A DNA stretch of 64,000 bases from Lineus longissimus (lineage: Eukaryota; Nemertea; Pilidiophora; Heteronemertea; Lineidae). The notes below the pieces were generated by a model that had not been told where the DNA came from, did no database searches, and saw nothing but the letters and a program-made list of their open reading frames with translations. The first letter of the stretch is position 1, and every line of letters begins with the position of its first letter. Below are positions 23,854 through 34,885 of the stretch, one piece after another. The position numbers and the translations under genes were made by a program. The DNA lies in contig NC_088313.1 of assembly GCF_910592395.1 (NCBI RefSeq), positions 7,442,501 to 7,506,500 of the forward strand. The letters run 5' to 3'.

Positions 23854-25425
23854 CAATCCCTCACCGAAAAGCAGTGTGATATCAGTCAGGATTCAGTCAG
23901 GTTGCAGTGTTACCTCACATTTTTATGGCAGTGTTGAAATCAGTGGAAAGCAGTCATAGGGAGTGTTTTTCAGTCACGCAATACCAAAGCATACAGTTAT
24001 ACAGCAATCAAAAATAGAGGTTAGGGAGTCATAAGCAGTGGTAAGACAGTCAAAATCAGTGGTAAGGCAGTCAAAAGCAGTGCTCATTTAAATATTTAGG
24101 CTGACTGATTTCCACTGCTTTTGACACTGAAACTGACTCCCCACTATGCATCATGCACAGGGCTGGCAGTGGGGTTCAGTGTTAATTTAAATATTTCGCA
24201 GCACACTGAATCCACACTGAAACACCACTGATTTTGACTGCCATTTCCAAAACTTCTTGGAGGGAGCAGTCATTTTCAGTGTTGATATGAATAATTTATT
24301 TAATGGCATGCAGGCACGGATGCCGAGAGAGGTTTGGGGGACGTGACCCCCCTGTGCTGATGACAACCAAAGAAATTGTTCGAAAAAGCAAAAACTTCTA
24401 GCGAACTGTTACTTTTGCTGTCCTGTTTGCGTCCAATATGGCAGTGATGACGTCATCTGCACAAATAGAGGACATCGCCATTGCATGATGACGTGACACA
24501 GTAAAAAGATGACAAATTCACGTCCTTGACCTACGTCATTGCAAACTTTGTCATAATGACAGTGATCAGATGGGGTTACTAGACAATTGAAACGACACAT
24601 GGCACATAGCTACTGTCAGTGATGTCAGGGATTGAAGCTAGATCAAATTAACGTCCAAATAAAGTAACTGCACGCGGCCTGTAGAATAATGATCTACTGA
24701 TTGATGTGTATTGAGCTCCCATGCAGATAATTTGCAGTGTATGCATACATTACAATTAACACCTATAGGGCCTACAGTAGATGCATGAAGATACATGCAG
24801 ATATCTTGCAGTGTATGCATGCATTTCAACACCTATAGGGCCTACAGCCTTCTTGATTTGCTGAAAATACAACTTCAGTGTCTGTCTAAATTACCCTTTT
24901 TGCATTCATTTGGCTCCTTATGTGTTCCAATTCAAACTGACTAAAACTCCCCTCTTCTCATATTGAAATTCGGGTAAATATCGAGAAATATGAAGAGCCA
25001 CCATGATTTCTTGAATGTTTGACTATCAAATTCAAACTTACTAGCTTCCTGTCTCGGGTTGCATTATGGGTGATATTTAACACTGAATTTGACTGCAATT
25101 ACCACTGCTTTACACTGCCATCAAGTCTTAATCTCACCAGTCATAAAGCAGTGGTTTTCAGTCATGTTGAAAATGCCACGGGTTTCGATCAGAGTTGGAG
25201 AAGTTGAAATCAGTGGTCTTTCAGTCATAAGCAGTGTTTTTGAAATACGTCGTTCATAATGATATGCAAGTGGCAGTGCTTTGCAGTGGTCTTTCAGTCA
25301 AAATCAGTGGTATTAAAATATTAAGAAAAAATGATATGCCTAAGACAGTCATATGCAGTGGGGGTTTCAGTCAAAAGCAGTGTGATGCAGTCATTTTCAG
25401 TGCACTGCCTTTCGGTGAGGGATTG
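23854..25425. mobile_element. 1.57-kb non-autonomous transposon with dense CAGTCA/CAGTG subterminal motifs
   Basis: The ends are inverted repeats: CAATCCCTCACCGAAAAGCA at the left and CAATCCCTCACCGAAAGGCA (complement) at the right. The first 420 bp and last 400 bp contain many short motifs of the type CAGTGGTAAGACAGTCA and CAGTCAAAAGCAGTG in both orientations. The middle is ordinary AT-rich DNA without a gene. No clear target-site duplication is visible in the flanks. The superfamily is not determined. Confidence 0.7.
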
Positions 25426-25718
25426 CTTTGTATTCCTCTTTTTGTGCTCATAGCCGTAGGTGGATTGTTTGATCCTGAAGTGAAAGAGAGCAGACCTAAT
25501 TATCTGCTGCTACGGTCACGACGGTTGCTCACAGGAAAGTTATCATGATGATTTCAGAATACAAATATCGCCTACATGAATCTAATGTTATGCCCGATGC
25601 CTCTGAACAATAAGGCCTACTGGCCTAAGTGCAATAAATCATCGTTCTCCAAGTTCAACATGATCAACTAAAGTCATCAATCAAGGAGAGACAGGCCTGA
25701 TTCTGCAATCTTAAGCCA

Positions 25719-25782
25719 TTTTTAGCTCAGCTGACTAAGTCAGCCGAGCTTGTCAAATAAGTTGTTCAGTGGCGTCCGTCTG

Positions 25783-25813
<31 letters not shown>

Positions 25814-27389
25814 GTTAAACCCATGGTGCACATTTTGTAACCGTAAGACCTAGAGACTTCAATTTTGCATTTCTGGATACATCTGGTCAAACTCTACTTT
25901 CAAAACAAAATTTGTCGCCATTCGACCTACTTCCTGCGAGCGAGAGTGCATGAAGGAAACTGGCCTATATCGGCCTAGGAGCAGCAGAATTAGTCGAAAT
26001 ATGCTCTAATATTAAGATAAAATTCTTGAAAATCTATTTTATTGAGAAAAAGTTCAAAATTTTAACAGGAAAGGGCGCTACCTGCCTTTTAATTATTTCT
26101 GCCGATTCAAATTCCCGCCCGATGACGTCAGCCATCAATGAAGTCTCCTATTTGCCAGTTCTCAAAACATGGCAGCCACACAACAAAAGCAGTAGCTCCA
26201 GGAATAAATCACTGTTCACTTCAGCTTCGTAATCGATTGTACCCCCACTTTATTGTGTTTTGTGTGGTGTTCCTATTCAATCAACGATGTAAGGCCTTAT
26301 TATGTTGGTTTTAATTGAGAAGGTGCATTATAAGCGGCCTACGAAATACCGAAGCGGAGACAAAATGGCGGCATGTTGTTTAGGCTTGGAGCTCAATGAC
26401 ACTCAAGTACCCACTTTTCTGCTTAAAAAGTAGTCTGGTAGGCGATATTATCACCAGTTCGTTTCAGTGGTAGTCATAAGGTCTTTAGGGACTACTTTCA
26501 GAAATTAGTTCTTGAAAATTTGGCCACATTTCTGTGAAAACGATATCGGAAGTGCATGCTCTGTTCGCGATGACATCGCCGATGTATTTTGAAGTGGAGA
26601 ATTCCCACAGTATGTGCAGTGAATCGGCATGATTCTGTTCGCCTATTAAGTTTTAGTTCTACGATTCTTACATGAGTAAAAAGTAGACATTCTAAGCAAT
26701 ACAATAATGTCACTCCCATAAAAATTGATGGGAAATTGAGGGAGCTACGGCATTCTGTTGCAACTGCCAGCGCTGAAAAAATACATTGCATACTGTACAA
26801 TACCAAATGGCACATTTTAAAAAGCGCTCATTGGACAACGTAGGGAATCACCAGAAATGACGTCATCGCTGGTCTAAATAGAAAACTACGGTGGCGCAGT
26901 AGAGCACAAGAAAAGGTTGAGCATTAACTTCGTCATGCAAACGATTTCTCATGAATGATTTATTTGATCATCATCAGCTTGTTTCCCCTGATAGATAAAA
27001 AAATGATTTACAATTTCCATCAAAGTTTTCTATTTTGTGTAGTCACATGTTATTTAACTGGCAAGGAGCCAAGCAGTTTTGAATATTCGCGGGAAAATAC
27101 TTCGTACTTGTAAACGAGGCTATGACAATGAGTATCCTCATTCATGGCATAAACTTCATAGTTCATGTTTCGGTAAATATTTTCATACGATGATTTCACC
27201 CGAATTATGGTCAGGATTGAGGAATGAACAGTGGCATAATTATGTCAACCAAAAACATTTGTACCGTAGTGAACGCAAAAGGATATCAAATACCATGGAG
27301 CATGCCATTTTCATGCATAATGAACTTAACACCGGGAAGATATTAATGATATTAACTCAGCTGAGCGCCAGGCCCTTGGGCCTCTTGTT
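25719..27389 (+). mobile_element. Hairpin-ended element, family A, copy 2
   Basis: It starts TTTTTAGCTCAGCTGACTAA with its paired arm GTCAGCCGAGCT. It has a (CATC)n/CCGTCC tract at about 25770-25815 and ends CAGCTGAGCGCCAGGCCCTT with the terminal hairpin and CTTGTT. The interior of about 1.5 kb shares little with the other copies beyond the ends and encodes no recognisable protein. It lies just past the likely splice donor of the zinc-finger gene at 27455. Confidence 0.8.
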
Positions 27390-27454
27390 TGAAAGTCTGT
27401 TCATTTATCAATATCATACCATAACTTTTAATCAAGCTTATGGAAAGAAAATAC

Positions 27455-28641
27455 CTACTGTAAAGTCATGAAAATCTTGTAGGCAGCATACTCTATCCTC
27501 GACATTGAATGCACCTCTTTCAAATGTCGTGTCAGTGTTCTCATAAGGCCATTACTTCGGCAGCCTCGCACCTCACATGTCTCCACATTCTTACACTTCA
27601 TACTTCTGGAGAGCATTTCAGTTGCAGCACCTTGGCTGCATTCAGGTAGCTGGTCATGTTGCCTCCTTGACACACTGCTGTGGCATCGTGCTAGATGGCC
27701 ATCCAGGTCCATGAGAACCCTTCCATACATCCGACAGCCAGACACTCTACAAGCTGCCTTAGACTGAGACCATTCATAGAGCTGCAATGATAAAAAGTAT
27801 TTGTTTCTAATCTAATCTTAAACATCGCCTGTCAGTATACTGCGAGAAAGCTCAGAGGGCCCTACCCGGGGCCCTATCAACAGTAATACATATGTACATT
27901 TCACAGAAGCAGTGATTTGTGTTACCACTTAAAACTTCCATTCGTTTCGTTATTATTGATCTTCAGCTCAAAACCAAACAGGATTTTTGAAGTTCAGTAT
28001 TCTCGGTGCAGAAAGAGAAAAAATTCATCAGCGAAGTCAAGTTGTCATTTTGGGGGTCACCTGGATAGGCCGTATTTTGTTTCTGGATATTTCTCATTCA
28101 TTCTTAGCACACTTAGTAGATGGACACAAAAAAACAATAACCTGAACATTTCATCCAGATTGGTCAAGAAATAGCCTAAACCGTCCAGTACAGAGGGGTT
28201 CGTAAGAAAGCAGGAACGGACCGAAACGGACCAAAACGGGCCGGAACGGAGTTGAAATTTGCCACCAAAGAAATTGATCATTAGGCAGAGCGAAAAATGT
28301 CCAAATCCAATGTAGGCCTACTCTATGCATACGAGAAAAAAAATATTTCGCTACCATGGTTGCTAAAATGAAAAATTCTTGTTTGGTTTTGAGGTGAAGA
28401 TTGATAAAAACCAAACTTCAAAGCAATACAACCAGTAGTTTGTCCTCCAGAGCCCCAAACGATGCGGACATAAAATAAACGTGATGATCGACAACACACA
28501 CGTCATGACGTGTTCGTGTTGATTTGATGTCATGATGCTGTGCATGAAATGATGGCAAAAGAACAAATTAATACAAACCTTCATCACAGGAGCACGTCGA
28601 CGCACACGTCCACTTGAGCTCACTGTTCTCATCTTAGACAT
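27455..28641 (-). CDS. Two-exon N-terminal part of a zinc-finger protein
   Basis: Exon 1 (28641-28579) begins at ATG, encodes MSKMRTVSSSGRVRRRAP and ends at a GTTTGT donor in phase 0. Exon 2 (27781-27455) begins after ATTGCAG, also in phase 0. It encodes two C-x(4)-C finger pairs, CRVSGC with HLARCH and CEVRGC with HLKEVH. The frame meets a stop at 27455-27457, but a GTAGGT donor overlaps it (27458), so the protein may continue in an exon beyond the family A element inserted 66 bp further on. Finger pairs of this kind precede tyrosine-recombinase domains in several invertebrate proteins, so this may be the start of a gene like the one decayed at 1-1310. That link is inference. Confidence 0.5.
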
Positions 28642-28843
28642 CCTCCGTTATTCTCCCTACCGATTTCGACACAAATCAATGAAAATAGACCTAGGAGATG
28701 CAAAAAACGAAAATCAAGATAAAATGTCGCCGTTGTCGCATGTGAAATTGGTGTTGTGGTCGTTGTGATTGATCGGTACATGTACGGTTGGTCCGGCTGT
28801 CTTACTGAAGTCGAAGACTATTACTGTGACTTGGGCACAATTG

Positions 28844-29178
28844 CAAATCTTGTTCCAATCTGAGGGATTCATGAATTTGATGCATATCTTGAGTGAAACA
28901 GACTTTCTAATGACAAAAACAGTAAATATCCAGCTTAAATCATATTTCACAATATATCTGGTCTCACAGGGGTCACAACCTAGAGACAGTAGGGCGGTCT
29001 GGTCTTTAATTGAAAATCTCGTTCTGTTCTGAGGGATTCATGAATTTAATTCATATCTTGAGTGAAGCAGACTTTTTAATGACAAAAACAGTAAATATCC
29101 AGCATATATCATACTTCACGAGATAATCTGGTACCACAGGGGTCACAACCTAGAGACAGTAGGGTGGTCTGGTCTTAA
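28844..29178 (+). repeat. 170-bp tandem repeat array, left part (2 units)
   Basis: Two units of about 170 bp contain CAATCTGAGGGATTCATGAA and CACAGGGGTCACAACCTAGA. The same unit is repeated four more times at 36377-37060. The left part ends exactly at the TTAA that flanks the small THAP element, so the two parts were once one continuous array split by transposon insertion. Confidence 0.9.
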
Positions 29179-29413
29179 AGGCCATATATCAAGGTTTGAA
29201 AACATGCTTGATACTCATGAAATATGTTGAGGGTTAAAAAAACAAGATCCCAGACATTAAAAAAATTCTAATAATAAAGTCATTATTTAGTTATTTCAAT
29301 TTTCAATTTTAAACTATTTGAATTTCCCACCACACACAACTTTAGATTAGTTCCACATGTGGCCGCTAGGGATTTTTTGATGACGTAGATCAGGTCAGTC
29401 AGAACAAAGCAAG

Positions 29414-29566
29414 ATGGCTTCCGCATACAGTTCAGAGAGTGAGAGCAGTGAATTTGAGGATGTTTTGGTCGATACAGAAGGATATTTAAACGTTGAGCCG
29501 TACATGTTCGAGCCATTAATATCACTAGATCATAATGAGAGTGATCATTCGGACGAAAGTGATTAG
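29414..29566 (+). pseudogene. Acidic first-exon remnant of the P2X7-C-type passenger gene
   Basis: ATG at 29414 opens a 50-codon frame beginning MASAYSSESESSEFEDVLVD. It contains NVEPYMFEPL and ends HSDESD, then a stop. The acidic Ser/Glu/Asp run followed by an F-E-P motif parallels the exon at 54158-54435, where the corresponding motif is GYQFEPYSGG. No donor or cysteine-rich second exon follows, so the gene is truncated. Confidence 0.55.
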
Positions 29567-29943
29567 AATTTGTGGTTAATCAATTTGCATGGCAGACCTG
29601 CCGATATAGCAAAGAAGACATTGATAGACGGTTGCAGATGCATAACATGTATGATTTTGAACAGACTAATGTTGCACAATAATATTGTTTCGCCTCGTCA
29701 GTGTTGTATCGCCAGTTATGTCATGACGCTGAACTACTATTGAAAAGTGACGGTATTATGCACAATCATCTTGACGTGACAATATAATGCCGTGCAACGT
29801 TAGATAGGCCTAGATGTCAGATGACAATAATCTGTCATTGACAGTGGCTGTCACTGACACTGACCTGTGTCGCTGTCACCTTGCTATGGCTGGAACACAA
29901 GAAGACACTATGCGGTATCACAGGCCCCAATAGGGCCTACACA

Positions 29944-30267
29944 TTATGTATAACAACCGACCTCAGCAGCCTCGGGCATTAAATGCATTGACATGGTTGG
30001 AACAGCTGTTTTTAACAAGTGGCATTTAATATTCAGTTGGATGCAGATATCCGGCTTCATGTGATAATCCGTATCGATAAAGTGATCACTGCAAAGTTTG
30101 GCCGAAGGCCCAGGCTTCCAACACTCCAAACGTTTGCACTTCCGAATCCACAGCTTCCTCCTCTCTCGTTCAACTGGCTTTGGAAATTCATGAAAATGGG
30201 TCCCATCCGTCATTCGATTGTTCTTTGTGCTATCCTTGACACAATTCGGAGCCACACAATACACCAT
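29944..30267 (-). CDS. THAP domain exon
   Basis: A 107-codon frame starts at ATG 30267. It carries a full THAP domain: C-x(4)-C (CVAPNC), HFHEFP, W (RRKLWIRKC), C-x(2)-H (LCSDHF) and the closing LLKTAVPTM box. THAP domains bind DNA through a C2CH zinc site and form the N-terminus of Kolobok and P-type transposases. No catalytic domain follows inside the element. If expressed, it could only be a short DNA-binding protein, which might compete with a full transposase for the element ends (inference). Confidence 0.75.
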   Translation of the reverse strand: MVYCVAPNCVKDSTKNNRMTDGTHFHEFPKPVERERRKLWIRKCKRLECWKPGPSAKLCSDHFIDTDYHMKPDICIQLNIKCHLLKTAVPTMSMHLMPEAAEVGCYT

Positions 30268-32107
30268 AGTGAATGAAACACATTACTTCCAGGTGTGCAT
30301 AATTAATTAAGGCCCTCCTGCTTTTATGATTGCATGACATGTACAGATGACCTGATCTACATCACAACTTTTGCTGAACCCGCCGCCTGGCTCTAACAAG
30401 CCAGTTGCTAGCCTGATTAGGTAATCAAGATGTCAAACACATAATTGGCTATATCTTCAAAATGGATGGAGCTAATTGCATTTGGTTTTCTGTATTGTAT
30501 AAAGTGTTAGGTACACTTTTGAAATCGTCTTACAGCAGAAAATGGCAAAAAACCTTGATATATGGCCTTTAACCCTTTCAGCTCGAGTCTCGATTGGAGT
30601 CGAGACGAGTTTGAACCTTTTGATGGACGAGTCTCGACTCCAGGCGAGAGAGCCTCCCTCCCTCTAAAAGATCGTCGATGCTTCGTTTCAGTGTATATTC
30701 CGCCAATTAAACACACCTGCTGGGGAATCCCCACATTCCGGGGAATACCTTTTCTATTCATAGCAATTCTGTTGCGCAATCCTGAAACTGGCAAAACGTG
30801 GTTGATTGCTTCGAATTTTCTTGCATTTTGAGACGCCATTTATACCAAAATGGCGAAATTGAAGACAGTTGATGATGTGGTTGATGAACTTATGGCAGAC
30901 TCTGAATCAGACGATGGTGATTTGCCGAGTGATTTGGAGGATTATTCTGACGAAGGTGACACTGTAGATCGTGTAGATTCAAAGCATGGCTCGCCTGTAC
31001 ATATGCATGCTGCTGTAGGGGGTGGGACAGAGGACGAACTGTCTTCGTACCACACTGATTCTGAGCACACTCAGGCTGAAGATAGTGACTACTCACCAAG
31101 TGAAGGAGAAAGAGCTGATATGATGGACATGAGTCTAGCAGATGATGAGTCTGATCCTTCAGATGATTTTGATATGAGTGGAAGTGCACCAGCTTCCCCA
31201 AGCCCATCACCAACTCCGTCTCCTCCACGTGGGGGACGTGGTCGTGCCCGTAGTCCTGTCAGAGCTCCAGTGCCTTTGTTACCAGCCCAGCCACAGGCAC
31301 CACCCCCAGCCCCTGCTGTGCCTGCTCCAGGGCCACCCTTGCCCCAGAGAGGAGGTGGTGGCAGGAGAGGACGAGGACGTGGGAGGGGACGTGGACAGCA
31401 ACCGGCTGCCCCCCAACAGGCTGCAGGCCCTGTATGGCAAGATGATAATGGGGAAGTTCCAAATTGGCTTCCAAATTTGCAGAATCAACACCCAGCAGAG
31501 CCTGTGATGGATTGTACAGACTTCACCCCTGTGGACTTCTTTCTTGCGGCATTCCCAGAACAAGCTCACCAACTTATGTGCGATGAAACCAATCGTTATT
31601 ATTCGCAATGGTACGAGAAAACAGAGGCTGCTGCCTTGAGGACAGGAATAAGACATTCTGGGGATGAAACTACGAAGAAGCAGTGGAAGGATGTTGATCT
31701 AGGGGAGATGAAAGCTTTCATTGCGATTCTTCTTATCATGGGCAACAATCTAAGGCCCACATACAAGGCATACTGGTCGACTGACTGGCTAACTCACATG
31801 GAGGGATTTAGAAAAGTGATGTCAAGAGACAGGTTCCTTCTAGTTCTAAGATTTCTGCATGTAGCAGACAACACTGGGGCTGTTCCTAGGGGGCAGCAAG
31901 GATTTGATCGCTGCTTCAAGATAAGGCAGTTCGCAAATGTGTTGGTTGACTCATGGAAGAGGATTGTCAATCCGGATAAGCATGTATCCGTCGATGAATG
32001 CATGGTTGCATTCAAAGGTCGTGTTGCAATGAGACAATATATGCCCAAAAAGCCAACAAAGTGGGGCATGAAGGCCTGGGTGCTGGCAGGCTCAAAGACA
32101 GGGTTCG

Positions 32108-34885
32108 TTTTTAGCTCAGCTGACAAAGTCAGCGGAGCTAGTAGAATAGCTGTTCAAATGGTGTCCGTCCTGCAATCCATCCATCCATCTAGGGACCCAT
32201 CTGTGGACAAAATTGGACATTTCTGATTGGGAAGGCCTAGCCACTTCGTTGACGGTGCTAAATTAGGAGTTGCCCAAGGTGAACTCAAAACACGAAAAAT
32301 CAGCGCGATCCGACCTGTATTAAGAGAATGAGGTCATTTCGCGTTTAGATTTCTTTCCCTTTGTACCTCGGTCCACAGAGCAAATATTGTTTTCAAATGT
32401 GGCTGAATATTTTTAAATATTTTTTCATTTTTTACTTTTAATGGAATTAATATAGTTTTCACCGCCAGTTGGCGCTGCAGGCACATTGACTGAATTTTGG
32501 CGATTTCAAATTTGGCGGTGGCTCAACTTTTTGCAAGCAGTGCCGCTGATTGGCCGATCGATAGAAGAGATGCCACCATTTAAAAATGGCGGTAGTCGCT
32601 GCTTCAATGAAGAGGAGTGAACTTTCTCATGTTCAATCGGTTGATACTCTTTTAATCAACATGACCATGTACCTGAAATTTGTTTAGGTACTGAAAAGAG
32701 TCTATATAATTCAGATTTATCGATAGTTTTTTATAATATTGCGGAAATTTTGTGCACAAATTAGCGAAAGTTGGTGCTCGTCTCATGTCATTTTAGAGCG
32801 AGAAATTTGTTTCCGTCGATCTCTACCACTGAAAAATCGCTTGCATAGCTTCGAATTTTTGTGAAAATAAGTATCTGAACTTGGTTTCAAATAGTCTAGA
32901 GAGTTACCTTTGTGGTGATACATATGGTATGTGATAAATATTTGTGGAATTTGTGAAATTCGGTTTTCAAACGTGCCGATGATGCAAGCGATCTCGCGTG
33001 AATTTTGCAAGTCCTGATATGTCGACCGGGTGTCAAAAATCACTCGCCTAAATTCAATTCAAAGATCAAAAATAATATCTGAACTTAGTTTCAAATAGCC
33101 TACGCAATTATCATTTCGGTGATATATAATGCATGCATGTAATAATTGATTAATCTGCCTAAAACGCGCTATTAAAACGGCGAAAGATCGTGATATTCTG
33201 ATAAACACTCTGGTGGCGGTCGCACTAAATAACGACCGGTAGGGCCCGGCGTCTGGCGGAGAAAAAAAGGTTGCGCCCGGAGGTTGAAACGGGATTTTTA
33301 TGCACTTTTAACTGTATATATATGTTGTTTGGATGTATTTCTAACAGTTCTGTAACTTTGATGACCAAGCTTGCGCCCAAAGTTGGTAAAATTGATGCTT
33401 GTTTATGGACTGCGCTAGCGACCGGAGAATTCGCCGTCGGCCATTTTGGCTACGGTCCCTGAGTTGTTGTGGTTGGCAATTTTGCAACAAATTTCGCCAT
33501 TTACGTTTGTTTACAATTATTTTGAAAGTCACATTATGACATCGTAGTATGAATTCCACTGCAGTTTCGTTACGCAGCAATGCTCATGTTTTTGGTTTGC
33601 AATCCTGTACTGTCTGTACACTGCGCTGTGCATGGCTGTACTGTAGCTGTAAAAAAGACAAAAACCATAGCCTAGCCCTATAAGGCTGTAGGACAGGCTT
33701 AGAGTATAACTCAACAGGCCCTCATGATTCATTTGATGGACACCTTATTTGATAGTACCTCATCATTAAGTCCACTAGATCCTGTTCTGTCACATGTCGT
33801 AGACGATAGACAATTTTCAAAATGTAGTACACCACTCGCTCATCTTTAAGCCCAGCTCTCGGCTCACATCATGTGGGCACGGTTGGCTGTTGAGTGTTAT
33901 GGTTCAGTCTGTGAGACTAATTTAAAGAGGTTACACTTTTATTTTGAATTGGAAAACAGCCCACAGGACTGACTTTTCACTGAGTAATAAGTGTGCCCTT
34001 CGAAGGTTAAGTCTCTTTCTGGATTTGTTTCCATGGATGCCTTGTTCAGGATATCATCTGACCGATGCCTGATCAAGCACAGACTGTATCCGGTGGTGTA
34101 CATTTCCCCGTCTATGTCACCCTTTTTTATTCAGTCAGTGTTAATTTCTCTTCTCTTTTTTTACAGATTAACTGTTGTTGGTTATTGCAAGAGGAGTCGT
34201 TGGCACATTTCAAGTCCAGGAAAGCACTTGCTGTTCCCACATTCAGAGTTAGGTGTGCTTACTCGTTTTACTGCTTTCCATTCCCGGAGAGCGTTATCAA
34301 ATATCTGCCGCAAGGCAACAAATATCTGCCGCAAGGCGCTTCAAATATCTGCCGAAAGGCATCAAATATCTGCCGCACCAATAAAGTTCATTTTGTTAAC
34401 CAACTCTTTATCTTCTTTTCTTCACATACAAAAAAGACCGTCCCAAACATTTGGCTGCATCCACTTCATCAATGTCCAGACAACAGTCGGTTCATTTGAC
34501 CATTGTAAAGCACCAGGCCCCACCTCACAAAATACACTGTAATAATTATGTACCTTGTGTCCATGTGCATGTTATTAGTTCCACCTACGCTGCATGAAGA
34601 CAAGGACTCCACTCTTTGACATCACGTACCACACAACTCCTTGACGTCATCACACACCCAACTACTGCAACGGCAATAGAAATGACTTTACGTCATAATA
34701 GCAGGGTGACGTCAACTCAGTACTTCAGCATGCACTGATATAGCAAGAAGGTCTTTCGCATCAGCACTTCTGCGTGCTAGACGTTATAGCTTCACGTTGC
34801 CTCATAATAACGGTACCGACACACACTTGGCCCTTGCCTTCACCTAGCCATTTCAGCTGAGCGCCAGGCCCTTGGGCCTCTTGTT
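32108..34885 (+). mobile_element. Hairpin-ended element, family A, copy 3, inside the piggyBac transposase
   Basis: It starts TTTTTAGCTCAGCTGACAAA and ends at the hairpin AGGCCCTTGGGCCT plus CTTGTT. Removing it restores the piggyBac reading frame (KTGFV followed by DWKLYSGK), so both boundaries are fixed to within about 3 bp. At most two or three T-rich bases could be a target duplication. At 2.8 kb it is the longest of the three copies. The interior shows no recognisable protein. Confidence 0.9.
34299..34380 (+). repeat. Short tandem repeat, unit AAATATCTGCCGCAAGGC
   Basis: Four tandem units of roughly 18-20 bp lie inside the third family A copy. They are slightly diverged at their junctions. 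Confidence 0.85.

Larger units (their letters stand above)
29179..30568. mobile_element. Small Kolobok-like TTAA element with remnants of two convergent genes
   Basis: TTAA at 29175-29178 and 30569-30572 flanks a perfect 19-bp inverted repeat, AGGCCATATATCAAGGTTT (29179-29197 and 30550-30568). Inside, a plus-strand acidic first exon (29414-29566) and a minus-strand THAP exon (30267-29944) face each other, as in the 6.1-kb element at 53926. A second inverted pair, TGACGTAGATCAGGTCA-like, lies near 29380 and 30345, close to each start codon. The transposase catalytic exons and the P2X7-type domain are absent. The element is therefore an internally deleted, non-autonomous derivative. Confidence 0.85.

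Noticed and set aside
27079-27471. 130-residue plus-strand frame inside the family A element
   Set aside because: It runs through the conserved right-end hairpin of the element and out of it; it shows no motif and no relation to the other copies.
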